A DNA stretch of 57,766 bases, from contig NZ_MDHA01000101.1 in NCBI RefSeq assembly GCF_001705665.1, positions 1-57,766 of the forward strand. The letters are read 5' to 3'. Each line of letters starts with the position of its first letter. Position 1 is the first letter of the stretch. A model generated the notes under the pieces. That model saw nothing but the letters and a program-made list of their open reading frames with translations, searched no databases and was not told the origin of the DNA. A program made the position numbers and the translations under genes. The stretch is from Thioclava sp. SK-1 (lineage in GTDB: Bacteria > Pseudomonadota > Alphaproteobacteria > Rhodobacterales > Rhodobacteraceae). Below are positions 1-8,681 of this stretch, piece by piece.

Positions 1-482
1 GGCTGCGCCGCATTGCCGAATTCTATGCCGTCGAGGCCGACATCCGCGATATCGCGCCCGGCCAGCGCCTCTCTGCACGCCAAGCCCGCACCGCGCCGCT
101 GATGGCAGCCTTCGGCGACTGGCTGCAGGCACAACGCCACAAGATCTCCGCCAAATCCCGGCTGGGTGAGAAACTCACCTACATCCACAATCACTGGGAC
201 GGGCTGCAAACCTTCCTGACCGACGGCCGCGTCGAGATCGACTCCAACAGGGTCGAGAACCTAATGCGACCCATCGCCCTCAATCGTAAGAACGCGCTCT
301 TCGCCGGTCACGACGAAGGCGGCGTCGCCTGGGGGCGCATCGCCTCGCTGATCGAGACCTGCAAAATCAACGGAATCGAGCCCTTCGCCTACCTCAAGGC
401 GACCCTGACCGCCATCGCCAACGGCCACCCTCAAAGCCGCCTCGACGAACTGCTGCCGTGGAACTTCACACCGTCAAGATAA
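1..482 (+). CDS. IS66 family transposase, C-terminal part (cut by window edge)
   Basis: The reading frame is open from base 3, so the gene begins outside the window; the first internal ATG (102) is not the real start. The protein ends with the IS66 signature: a DSNRVENLMRPIALNRKN block carrying the last acidic residue of the DDE triad, then a LFAGHDEGG stretch and the SLIETCKINGIEPFAYL tail. IS66 transposases are about 500 residues long; roughly the last 160 are present. They act with small accessory proteins (TnpA, TnpB), which would lie to the left. The element's right end follows directly after the stop codon. Confidence 0.93.
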   Translation, partial: LRRIAEFYAVEADIRDIAPGQRLSARQARTAPLMAAFGDWLQAQRHKISAKSRLGEKLTYIHNHWDGLQTFLTDGRVEIDSNRVENLMRPIALNRKNALFAGHDEGGVAWGRIASLIETCKINGIEPFAYLKATLTAIANGHPQSRLDELLPWNFTPSR

Positions 483-486
483 GCTG

Positions 487-511
487 ACTGTGGTCCCCAG
501 CGACCGCTTAC
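487..511 (+). repeat. IS66 right terminal inverted repeat
   Basis: Read on the minus strand from 511 the sequence begins GTAAGCGGTCGCTGGGGACC. IS66 elements typically start with GTAAGCG. It lies a few bases after the transposase stop codon, as expected for the right end. The eight bases that follow (512-519, ACCCAATC) would be the target duplication, but the partner copy is outside the window. Confidence 0.75.
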
Positions 512-806
512 ACCCAATCGGACAACCGCAGACAAAATCAAAAAGCGCATCAGGGAACTCGACTACTTCTTGTTTCTTGCCACCTCAAACTCAGTTTCTT
601 CGCGATGGTGTCCCTGGGAAATTGGCTATGCCGATCCACATAAGTACCCCGAGAAGCTACTGATAATCCCTACGCGAGAGGGTACGGTCACCCATGGGAG
701 CGAATACCTGGATCTTTATCGAAGGATTGATGTACGTACGGATGGGAGCTTCGCCGCAGTTGATCCAGGGGCATTATACGGCACCGACTTACGGAATCTG
801 AGATAA
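512..806 (+). pseudogene. TIR-domain protein, C-terminal fragment cut by IS66
   Basis: Directly after the IS66 end a frame is open through D-K-I-K-K-R-I-R-E-L-D-Y-F-L-F-L-A-T-S (531-587), then SVSSRWCPWEIGYAD, and stops at 806. The apparent start at 570 (TTG) falls in the middle of a beta strand, so it is not a true start. The pattern, a hydrophobic strand, S-x-x-S-x-W-C, then W-E-I-G-Y-A, is that of the middle of a bacterial TIR domain. The W-x-x-E position corresponds to the catalytic glutamate of TIR NADases in that family. The N-terminal part of the domain must lie on the far side of the element. It sits beside a putative defence block, on the opposite strand. TIR assignment is by pattern only. 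Confidence 0.65.
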
Positions 807-819
807 CCTGGCATAATTG

Positions 820-2988
820 TCATGATCTTAGCCGCTCTGACAACGTGCCAAGGCAACTAGTATCGACCTTGGAAGAGCACGCGTCGAGAACCAATAATTC
901 GTGATGCAGATAGGGGTGGAACTTTTCCGAAACAAGGTTTCCAGCACCACCGAAGATGTCGCGCGCATCTCCAGCCGAAATCCGTCCAAGCACCGCCCGT
1001 AGATCTGGAGTTTCATCCCCGTTTTCCACCTGCAGAAATCCGTCATGCTGCTCGACTGAGAAGCCTTCACTTCTGAGTGCGAGCGCGAGAGTTGACGTCT
1101 TCACCGTTCCGACCCGTGTTGCGATGATCGATCTGTGCTCGCCGAACGAGTGGATATTCTCGTTCCGAAATCCTAGTAGTTGATATTGAGCACGCGCTTC
1201 CTCCAGCATCGTCAAGGAAACAGAATCCATGTAGGCTGGACTAGTACCCCCCTCGAGAACGGCGAACATTCGGTCTATGACCTTGTCATGAATCTCCCCT
1301 GCATCGCCGCCGAAGACGGGAGGCACACCAGCCTTAGCGGGTTTGACGACGATCACCTTTTCACGATCATGGATTTCTTGAACGATCCAACGTCGCCCGG
1401 AGAATATTAATAGCATTCCAGGGGCAAGAACGTTGTCGATCGGCAAGGTTCCAAGATCCCGCCCCTCTGCAACCAAACGGAATTCCTCAGGTGTCTTGAA
1501 CACCGCATAGAAGCTGTAATGGTCTACCAGCTTCTCGCCTGTCGGCCCCAACAATAACAGCCCGCTGTCGGCTTGCTCGATCAACCCGGTTTCTGGATGC
1601 CCAATCGCACGCAACACATCTGCGAAGACTTCGGTTGTGACCCTCCGAAAGGGGCCTTCACGGCAGAGCACGTTGTAGACTGCGCTTGCAGACGCACCGC
1701 CGCGCTGCGCGATTACTGACAGTATCTGATGGACGAGCGTCGAGAGATGAAGGGCCTGGGGTTTTGGCGGTTCGCACCAGCCTTCCAACAGCAGATCTAT
1801 CATGGCGATAGATCTGATCAGCCCGAGGCGAAGGCGGTCCACGAAACTGCTCTCCGCCATCAACTTAGTTTCAACAGCATACTGCCTGAGAATGGCTGGC
1901 TGTCCTTCACGCCGGCCGGACCGGCCGAGACGTTGTCGCAACGCAGCGACGCTGAATGGCGCGCCGATTTGAGCCACGCAGGTCACATCACCGATGTCGA
2001 TTCCAAGTTCGAGCGTCGACGTGCAAACGGCAGTTGTCGGCTTTGCGGCATCCTTCAAGCGGCGCTCCACGAAATCACGATGCTCGCGGGAGAGGCTCGC
2101 GTGGTGGGGATAGAATTCCTGCGGCAGCTGCTCCCGTGCACAAAGCTCCCGCAACCGATCTGCGTAAATCTCAACCCGTTGGCGCGCTCCGGCGAAGACC
2201 AGATTGTCGCTGCCTCGAAGGTGTTTGAATAGATGGGCTGCTATGGCGTCCGTTGCGGATGGGCAGGTTTCATCTTCATCGCCTGAGAAGTAGCCGCGAA
2301 GCTGAAGCCTCAATTCAGCCTCGCCGCCATCTGCTTCGATCAGCTGGACAGAGCTTGCTGCGTCAGGGCGAAGATAGGCCTTGGCGAGGTCCATGTCGCC
2401 TAGCGTAGCTGACAGACCTATCCGACGGATTGGGCGTTTTATCGCGAGTTCGAGCCTTGTGAGCAGTGAACGAAGCTGAACACCGCGTTCACTATCCAGA
2501 AACGTGTGCAACTCGTCGATCACGACCGCCCGCGTGGCCCCAAACAGGCGGGCAATTTTCAAACCGCGACGAATGAAAAGCGCCTCAAGGGACTCTGGGG
2601 TTATCAGCAGGATCCCTTTTGGAGATTTCAACGCGCGCGTCTTGATCGATTGCGAAACATCCCCGTGCCAAGGAACAACCGGAAGCTCTGCTTCCTGGCA
2701 GATACCCTCCAGCCGCATAGCCTGGTCCGTGATCAAAGCTTTCAGCGGACCGATGTAGAGCAGGTCGAAGCCTGTGCCGTCGAACGGCTCGTCAAGCACC
2801 TGCGAAATCAACGGAAAGAACGCCGCCTCGGTCTTTCCGCCCGCCGTGGAAGCCGCAACGATCAAGTCAGCATTGGTCTCGTAGATCGTCCGGATGGAGC
2901 GCGCCTGGATGTCGCGAAGCTCGCGCCATCCTTGTTGGCGTATCCATTTCTGCACTGGCCTCGCCAGCTTGTCGAACGCACTGCTCAT
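820..2988 (-). CDS. Lhr-like superfamily II DEAD/DEAH helicase (BrxHI-like)
   Basis: 722 residues. The N-terminal half carries SF2 motifs: Walker A ASTAGGKT (46-53), a DELH box (158-161) inside VVIDELHTFLDSERG, and motif III SAT (193-195). Further on come CTSTLELGIDIGDV (motif V) and QRLGRSGRR (motif VI). The Q-R-L-G-R-S-G-R form and the DELH box are typical of the Lhr family of 3'-5' helicases, and of BrxHI, the Lhr-like helicase of type II BREX. The last 250 residues resemble the winged-helix and accessory part of Lhr proteins. It begins 5 bases after the brxD-like stop codon, so the two are almost certainly co-translated. I infer a role in unwinding or translocating on foreign or damaged nucleic acid with the ATPase and TerB protein. 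No methyltransferase or PglZ is nearby, so this is not a normal BREX locus. Confidence 0.85.
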   Translation of the reverse strand: MSSAFDKLARPVQKWIRQQGWRELRDIQARSIRTIYETNADLIVAASTAGGKTEAAFFPLISQVLDEPFDGTGFDLLYIGPLKALITDQAMRLEGICQEAELPVVPWHGDVSQSIKTRALKSPKGILLITPESLEALFIRRGLKIARLFGATRAVVIDELHTFLDSERGVQLRSLLTRLELAIKRPIRRIGLSATLGDMDLAKAYLRPDAASSVQLIEADGGEAELRLQLRGYFSGDEDETCPSATDAIAAHLFKHLRGSDNLVFAGARQRVEIYADRLRELCAREQLPQEFYPHHASLSREHRDFVERRLKDAAKPTTAVCTSTLELGIDIGDVTCVAQIGAPFSVAALRQRLGRSGRREGQPAILRQYAVETKLMAESSFVDRLRLGLIRSIAMIDLLLEGWCEPPKPQALHLSTLVHQILSVIAQRGGASASAVYNVLCREGPFRRVTTEVFADVLRAIGHPETGLIEQADSGLLLLGPTGEKLVDHYSFYAVFKTPEEFRLVAEGRDLGTLPIDNVLAPGMLLIFSGRRWIVQEIHDREKVIVVKPAKAGVPPVFGGDAGEIHDKVIDRMFAVLEGGTSPAYMDSVSLTMLEEARAQYQLLGFRNENIHSFGEHRSIIATRVGTVKTSTLALALRSEGFSVEQHDGFLQVENGDETPDLRAVLGRISAGDARDIFGGAGNLVSEKFHPYLHHELLVLDACSSKVDTSCLGTLSERLRS

Positions 2989-2993
2989 CGGAG

Positions 2994-4301
2994 TCAGAGC
3001 TTGAAGCTGATCAGGTCATCGTCACTAGAGCCTTGGGCGCCAGTCGCCTCGTCTACCTCGGTCATGTCGTCGCCGAGATCTTCCGAGACCTCGATCTTTT
3101 CGATCAAGTCGCTCCATTCGACACCGGGGTTTTGTTCAAGCACGGAAAGCAAGTTCACGAAGGCCGTCACCGTATTGCGCGGTGTCCGGAAATAGGCCTC
3201 GCCGATCCGGTCCGAACAATGTGTCATGAAGGCCTCGAGCGCGGTGTCCGGCAAAGCACCAGCGTCGTCCTGCATGATCCGCCGAACGTTGGCCAAAAGA
3301 ACGAAGAGGTCTTCAGGGGTCAGGCTGGCCAGCCGGACAACGGGCCCCGAAAGGTCTACCAAGCCGTCTCGCGCGAAGGTGTTCTCAGCCAAACGCGACT
3401 GGAGGGCCTCATAGCTGTAAAGCCCTCGACGGGTGTTCATCAGGAATTCCGGTGTGCCGCCCATGAGAAATCCGAGGTTCTCCGCACTGCCTTGCAGCAC
3501 GTCGTTCAGAATCCGAAGGATCTGCTCGTAGTTCGCATTGCGGGCTTGAGACGAGGTAAGCTTGTAGAGGTTCACCATCTCGTCAAGGCCGACGAGCAAA
3601 CCTTTGTAACCGGCCTCGCACACGAATGCTGACATCAGCTTCAGGTGGTCATAGACACTGGCATCATCGATGATCGTGCGGACACCGAGCGCTTTACGCG
3701 CGTCGGTGCGTGTGGCGAATTCACCGCGCAGCCACCTCAGGGCCGCGGATTTCAACTCATCGTCGCCAGCCTCGTGGCCTTCCCAATATCGACGGATGAC
3801 TTCGGCGAACTCAAACCCCCCGGTAAGTTCTTCGAAGTGGCCAAGGCGTTCACGGATCACAGCTCCCGTTGGCAAATCCCGTTCTTCAGCATCTCGGTGA
3901 GCCTGGCTGACAAAACGCTCCACCACGCTGGCCAATGCCCCGCCATCGGGCTTTGTCCGCGTCGACAGGTTTCGGGCCATCTCGGCATAGAGCCCACGGG
4001 CTTGCCCGCCAGTCGCGTGAATGCGGCGATCTGGCGCCAGATCTGCGAACATTACGACCAGGCCTTTCTCCAGAGCCACGAGGCGGATCAGATTCATGAA
4101 GAACGTCTTGCCTGATCCGTATTCCCCGATGATGAACCGGATCGCCGATCCGCCATCGGAGATCCGGTCCATGTCCTTGACCAGTTCTTCGATTTCTCGG
4201 ACGCGGCCGACCTGAATGTGACGCAAACCGAGCTTGGGCACGACCCCGGCCCGAAGCGCCTGTACGATTGCATCGCGTTCACGTGGTTTCAACTTCGACA
4301 T
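2994..4301 (-). CDS. BrxD-like P-loop ATPase (DUF2791 / BREX ATP-binding domain)
   Basis: 435 residues. The start region LGLRHIQVGRVREIEEL followed by Walker A GEYGSGKT (59-66) is the hallmark of the BREX ATP-binding family that includes BrxD. Walker B appears as LLVGLDEMVNLY with the acidic pair at 240-241. The start codon lies 23 bases inside the end of the upstream TerB-domain gene and the stop is 5 bases before the helicase start, so the three form one tight operon. Members pair with Lhr-like helicases in type II BREX and also in separate loci with TerB-domain proteins. The acidic C-terminus (S-S-D-D-D-L) is low complexity. What the ATPase acts on is not known; loading the helicase is an inference. 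Confidence 0.82.
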   Translation of the reverse strand: MSKLKPRERDAIVQALRAGVVPKLGLRHIQVGRVREIEELVKDMDRISDGGSAIRFIIGEYGSGKTFFMNLIRLVALEKGLVVMFADLAPDRRIHATGGQARGLYAEMARNLSTRTKPDGGALASVVERFVSQAHRDAEERDLPTGAVIRERLGHFEELTGGFEFAEVIRRYWEGHEAGDDELKSAALRWLRGEFATRTDARKALGVRTIIDDASVYDHLKLMSAFVCEAGYKGLLVGLDEMVNLYKLTSSQARNANYEQILRILNDVLQGSAENLGFLMGGTPEFLMNTRRGLYSYEALQSRLAENTFARDGLVDLSGPVVRLASLTPEDLFVLLANVRRIMQDDAGALPDTALEAFMTHCSDRIGEAYFRTPRNTVTAFVNLLSVLEQNPGVEWSDLIEKIEVSEDLGDDMTEVDEATGAQGSSDDDLISFKL

Positions 4302-6939
4302 CCCTGCCCTCCGTGTTCATCTTTTCTTTTACGGCCTCCGCAATGTCCGAAGACACGTCATATCCATCATACTCATCGAGAAGCGCTTCATCATAGGTCT
4401 CGAAGGCCCATTCATTCACGACCTCCAAGGCACCGGACGCCATCAAACCATGCGCGATGCAGATCGTCTCGAACTCGGTTTCAGACCAATGCTCGCGAAC
4501 AATCACCTCAAGCACGAGGGCACCATGTTTCGGGTCAAGCCCTGCAAGCTGGCTTGGGCTGGCAAGCGCGGAGCCACCGCTTTCTTCCTCTTCGACATCG
4601 AAAATCTGACCGAGGACCGACGACACGCGCTCGGTGTCCGAACGGATTGCTGCGATCCGTGAAGCGTCGAGCTTGGGTCCGCTGGCCTTCTCAGGATCGG
4701 GTATCGCTTCGCCCGGACGACCCGGTTGCGAGGCACGCACAGTGCGAGGACCATCAGAAACTTCGCCAGCATGCAGGTCCGAGTAGGCCAACGCAGGATC
4801 AAGGCCCAAAGCCTTGTAGATCTTCTCGATACTTGCGACCTCGTCGGAGTGAATAATGCCATCGGCATGTGCTGCACCAACCAGTGCTGCCCGCATAGCG
4901 GCCTGGCTGTCTTGCCCCACCTCCTTCAGTTTGCGCCGCAGAAGCGTCATGTCCGGTGGTACCGCCAGGAACCATTCGAGGTTCGCACGCAGTCGGCGGC
5001 GTTCCTGATCGCTGAGGGACGCGGCAGAAACTTGGTCCTCCAGCGCCCTGCGTTCAGGCTCAGCGATGCGACCATCCGCATGGGCGACGAACGACCCAAG
5101 TGCCAGTTCAATCAAGGCGCTTCGATAGCTGTCGGAAACTTCCTCCAGTTTTTCGATGGGTTCGCCCAAGCTAAACAGCACTACGGGCTCCTCCGCCTTG
5201 GGCGACCGGAGCGCAAACCGAGGGTCGGGCGCCAAACCGAAACCGAGGCGGGCGAGCGCGTCGGCAGCTCCTGTCATCTGCCGTTTGCCGATCTTCTCGC
5301 TCCTTTCTCCCTCCAGACGTCCTATCACGTCCTCGAGCGGCACCAATCCACCCTGATCGACGATAGTGCTTGCCCAAGATCTCAAGCTGTCCATTTCCTC
5401 CGATGGGAAGGATTGCCACAGCACAGAAGGCAACAAAGCATACGCTTCTACGCTCCCACGACCGTCAGGGTTGCGACCCAAGAAACGGCTAAGCTTATCG
5501 AGATCGCTCATAGCCTCATCGGCCAATTCTTGTGCGATCTCGACCGGCTTACGCAGGCCAGAGATATCCGGCACCGGCTTTCCTTCAACGGTTGGGTTTG
5601 CTGAGCCCTCAAACTCGCTGGAAGCAGCTCTATAGGATACCTTTAGCGTCTTCCGAGGTTTGGCAACCTTGAGCCCATCAGGAAACCGCTGGTCAAACCG
5701 GATACGGAAAAGAGCGATGAACTCATCCCGGCATCGCGTCGCCGGAGTTCTCAGATATGTTTCAGGGTGGCAAATGAACCAACTCAACAGCCATTCGGCA
5801 GTCAAATTTTCGCCCCTATAAATCCGAGCCCCAATTGCGTACTTTAGTGAAAACGGAAGCTCCCAGCCCTGCTTCTCAAAAATGGGCTCGATCGCGTCGA
5901 ACTCGACTTCGACAAGATTCGCGATGTCTAGGAACTCCCCCAAGTAGCGCCGAACGGAGTGACTATCGGGGTAGAGTGACTGCAACCTTCGAACTTCCTG
6001 GACGATATCCTTGGCGTCATCCTGGGACTGATCGACGAAGAAACGGCGCTCCAATCCGTAAAAATACAGGAACATGTATCCTGCATCAAACCATGCATCT
6101 TTTCGACCGCCGGCAAGCCAATCGAGATAGGTTGCCCTGCAGTCCGGCGAGATTTCCGAGTAGTTCGGCCAATACGGCATCCCCCTTCCTGAAACGTCCG
6201 TGCCCCGCTTCGCCACAGGCAAAGCGGGATCGATATACCCTCGGCACTTTGAACGATAGCCGTTGGTGTTCAGCGTTGGAGGGGTTCCAACGTAAACCAT
6301 CCCGCCGATGTTGCGGCCCGCTACACTCGTCGTTTCGTCAGAGTTGATCCACCCGGTTTTTGGTGATCTCCAAGATGGGGCAGCTGGCGCTGGTTGCTTT
6401 CTTTCAGCCGCTGCAGCAAGGGCTGGTGCCGCGGACTTTCCGGCACGGACGATCTCGGCATAGTCCTGCTTCGGATGCACGTAGGTCTTGGTGGCCGCCT
6501 CTGTCGCTTGCGAAGGCTGCGCTCGTTCGGCAGCGGGCAATGAGTCTGGCACGGAAGACCCTCCCGCACGGACGATTGCGGCATAGTCCTGCTTAGGTGG
6601 GGAGTAGGCTTGAACGGCAGTCGGTGCGTGGGACGCAATGGCTTCGCCAGATCGTTCGCGCTCACGCTCGATATGTTTGTCGTAGTCGCTTGATCGGGTT
6701 ACCGGATCAGATCCGGATGTTCGGGTTTCGGAACTTCCCTCGGCTTGCGCTTTTGCAGCGACTTTCCGCGATCTCCGTTTTTCTTGCCACCATACCAAAA
6801 TGATAGGGGCACCGAATGCAAACAGCATCTGCCCGCCAACAGGCCAGCCCTGAAGCAGGGTGATCACAACGACCATGCACAAGGAGAAGTATAGGACGAG
6901 AAAGAATGTAACTCGTACGAATTTGAGCATTAAAGACAT
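4279..6939 (-). CDS. Membrane-anchored TerB-N / TerB / TerB-C domain protein
   Basis: 886 residues. Two hydrophobic segments (about 8-29 and 35-52) precede a basic stretch KRRSRK, so the protein should sit in the inner membrane with the rest in the cytoplasm. Residues about 60-200 are a Pro/Ala/Glu-rich linker holding two copies of PKQDYAxIVRAG (about 115 and 156). The TerB-N domain follows (about 205-410), with the diagnostic NYSEISPDCRATYLDWLAGGR and FLYFYGLERRF. A TerB domain (about 603-715) holds AHADGRI and AHADGII, the acidic metal-binding repeats of that fold. A TerB-C region ends the protein (about 750-880). The family is known from tellurite-resistance-like stress and phage-defence associated gene sets. 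The ATG follows GGAGAGGG. It is the first gene of the TerB-ATPase-helicase operon and lies 116 bases after fic on the same strand. Confidence 0.85.
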   Translation of the reverse strand: MSLMLKFVRVTFFLVLYFSLCMVVVITLLQGWPVGGQMLFAFGAPIILVWWQEKRRSRKVAAKAQAEGSSETRTSGSDPVTRSSDYDKHIERERERSGEAIASHAPTAVQAYSPPKQDYAAIVRAGGSSVPDSLPAAERAQPSQATEAATKTYVHPKQDYAEIVRAGKSAAPALAAAAERKQPAPAAPSWRSPKTGWINSDETTSVAGRNIGGMVYVGTPPTLNTNGYRSKCRGYIDPALPVAKRGTDVSGRGMPYWPNYSEISPDCRATYLDWLAGGRKDAWFDAGYMFLYFYGLERRFFVDQSQDDAKDIVQEVRRLQSLYPDSHSVRRYLGEFLDIANLVEVEFDAIEPIFEKQGWELPFSLKYAIGARIYRGENLTAEWLLSWFICHPETYLRTPATRCRDEFIALFRIRFDQRFPDGLKVAKPRKTLKVSYRAASSEFEGSANPTVEGKPVPDISGLRKPVEIAQELADEAMSDLDKLSRFLGRNPDGRGSVEAYALLPSVLWQSFPSEEMDSLRSWASTIVDQGGLVPLEDVIGRLEGERSEKIGKRQMTGAADALARLGFGLAPDPRFALRSPKAEEPVVLFSLGEPIEKLEEVSDSYRSALIELALGSFVAHADGRIAEPERRALEDQVSAASLSDQERRRLRANLEWFLAVPPDMTLLRRKLKEVGQDSQAAMRAALVGAAHADGIIHSDEVASIEKIYKALGLDPALAYSDLHAGEVSDGPRTVRASQPGRPGEAIPDPEKASGPKLDASRIAAIRSDTERVSSVLGQIFDVEEEESGGSALASPSQLAGLDPKHGALVLEVIVREHWSETEFETICIAHGLMASGALEVVNEWAFETYDEALLDEYDGYDVSSDIAEAVKEKMNTEGRDVEVETT

Positions 6940-7055
6940 TTTAAGAACCCTCTCCGAACCACACTATTTTGGATGCACATCATTGCAACGACTATCGCAA
7001 TAACTGTATGCGCTTTTGATGCGTCGACGTTCTTCGGTCCGCGTTGATCGACGAT

Positions 7056-8342
7056 CTAGCGCAGGTTCACTCCTTCCAGATCATCGTGTTTCAGCCGATA
7101 GCGAATGACGTTGCCCTCATGGAGCCCTGCGATCTGCTCACGTACGTAGGCGACAACGTCTGCTCGATCAGCATCGGGTACGCCAGCAGCCAATGCCATC
7201 TCATCAACCGCATCGGTTCGGAACTCTTTAAATTCGAGAACGCAACGCCGCACCGCAGCGCGAACAAACTCCCGGTAAGCAAGAGCAGCCTTTTCCGGGC
7301 TCTCAACCTCAGCGCGGAGAATTCGGTACTTTTCTGCGGAAGCGAGGTACGCGTCTATGTAGACCTCGCGCAGCAGCGCGACGTTGTTCAATTCATAGAC
7401 CCCAATCAGCCCATCGATATAATCGCTGTCGTCCATCGTCATGAACGACATTGGGGCAAGGTCCGACTTCAGAAGTGGGATGTTCGAGGCCACGCGCGAC
7501 GTCCGCTTGTTGACGTCGGCAAAGGCCTGGAGGTACGGGATGTGCACCAAGAGGAAGAAGGACTGCTCGAACGGATCAGTGATCTGCGCAGCCTTGTGCA
7601 GCAGGATGTCGAACTCTTCTGCGATCGTGACCCCATCGTCGAGCGGTCGATAGCTCGAGTGCGTGATCCCGACCGGCATCGCTCGCAACCGGCCCGACAT
7701 CGCAGGGTCCGCCAGAAGACCATCCGAGAGCAGCGCATGAATCGCGAACATATCAGGGCGACGGAGCCCGATCTCATCAAGATTATCGACGATATACTGA
7801 ATGGCTTCCTTATGGTTGAGGATCATTAGGGCTTCTTTGCGGTCCTTTCCCGCAGCTTCTTCGCCAAACCTGATCAGTCGCTCAGTCTGCAGAATATCGT
7901 AGGTGTTCCCCTCCATCCTGGACGATGCCCAACTGAGATCGACCAAAAGCTGTTCAAGGATCCGACGTGCGTATGTTCCGACTGGAATTGCGCCTCCCTG
8001 CGGGCGGCCAGCCTCCAACAGCCTTTCGCGGTCAGGTGCAGACAAGTACCAGATCTTTTCCGGGACGTATGCGTCGAGAAACTCCGGTCGATAGAACACC
8101 GGCGCCCGCCTGTTATATGGCGTCGACAAATGCGATCGGACGACCGCGCCCCCGGCGATCCTGTATCCCGTCGCCCTGCCCTTGCCAGATACCTCGAGGC
8201 GACCTTCCTCCACCATCCGCTTCAAGAGACGCCATACGGTGGTTTCGCTTACATCCCCTGCAACGCCCTTCCGGATGGCGTCGCGTCCGGCACCCGGGTT
8301 CTCGCCGACAAAGTCTAGAATGTCTTGATCCGACAAGGCCAT
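7056..8342 (-). CDS. Winged-helix Fic domain protein with altered FIC motif
   Basis: 428 residues from the ATG at 8342, preceded by GAGGGG; a longer GTG start (8387) would run through the promoter. Residue numbers below count from the GTG; subtract 15 for the ATG start. An N-terminal helix-turn-helix (about 20-75, SETTVWRLLKRMVEEGRLEV) is followed by the Fic_N region. The inhibitory helix SSRMEGN (155-161) fits the (S/T)xxxE(G/N) rule of class II Fic proteins. The Fic core has LQAFADVNKRTSR (286-298), where HPFxxGNGRxxR is usual: the catalytic His is replaced by Gln, while Asp, Asn and both Arg positions remain. Normal Fic proteins transfer AMP or other groups to target proteins. Whether this one is active is unclear; related proteins may share this variant. 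It probably regulates its own promoter through GAAACGAT repeats. Confidence 0.85.
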   Translation of the reverse strand: MALSDQDILDFVGENPGAGRDAIRKGVAGDVSETTVWRLLKRMVEEGRLEVSGKGRATGYRIAGGAVVRSHLSTPYNRRAPVFYRPEFLDAYVPEKIWYLSAPDRERLLEAGRPQGGAIPVGTYARRILEQLLVDLSWASSRMEGNTYDILQTERLIRFGEEAAGKDRKEALMILNHKEAIQYIVDNLDEIGLRRPDMFAIHALLSDGLLADPAMSGRLRAMPVGITHSSYRPLDDGVTIAEEFDILLHKAAQITDPFEQSFFLLVHIPYLQAFADVNKRTSRVASNIPLLKSDLAPMSFMTMDDSDYIDGLIGVYELNNVALLREVYIDAYLASAEKYRILRAEVESPEKAALAYREFVRAAVRRCVLEFKEFRTDAVDEMALAAGVPDADRADVVAYVREQIAGLHEGNVIRYRLKHDDLEGVNLR

Positions 8343-8376
8343 GAAACGATACCCCTCAATTGCGAAACGATTATAG
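8343..8376 (-). promoter_or_regulatory. fic promoter with two GAAACGAT operators
   Basis: A perfect -10 box TATAAT lies on the minus strand at 8375-8370. Two direct copies of GAAACGAT (plus strand) lie at 8343-8350 and 8364-8371, 21 bases apart, which is two DNA turns. One overlaps the -10 box and the other abuts the start codon. No good -35 box was found. Binding of the Fic N-terminal helix-turn-helix here would repress its own transcription; this is inferred from position. Confidence 0.6.
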
Positions 8377-8525
8377 CATTGATACACCTACGTTTTTCCA
8401 CTTCGCAAGTTTTCGTTTCACTTACTTTGCAACGATTCAGGTGTCAGGAGGCAATAGGCAACTTCGTCAAGAATTCGAAAGGACTATCACACTGAAATCA
8501 TGAGTATTTCTGGCGATCCCCAAGA

Positions 8526-8550
8526 ATCGTTTCATTATAGGTGAAACGAT
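8526..8550. promoter_or_regulatory. Inverted repeat ATCGTTTCA-7-TGAAACGAT, distal operator
   Basis: A perfect 9-bp inverted repeat with a 7-bp spacer, built from the same GAAACGAT word as the two sites at the fic promoter about 180 bases away. A further TTCGTTTCA lies at 8412-8420. Together these suggest one regulator bound at several sites in the 340-bp gap between scpB and fic. Confidence 0.55.
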
Positions 8551-8681
8551 AAACAGAACGACCGAGTTTGCACTAGGCGACGGCAGCGGGGCCCGGAAAG
8601 ACACGAAGCTGCGGGAAAAAATATTTCTGTCTAAGTGACTTAGCGCTCGAAAAGATCAACGACATTCAACCCGAAATCGAC

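Noticed and set aside
820-6939. A full type II BREX system
   Set aside because: Only BrxD-like and BrxHI-like components are present; methyltransferase, PglZ-type phosphatase and BrxC are missing.
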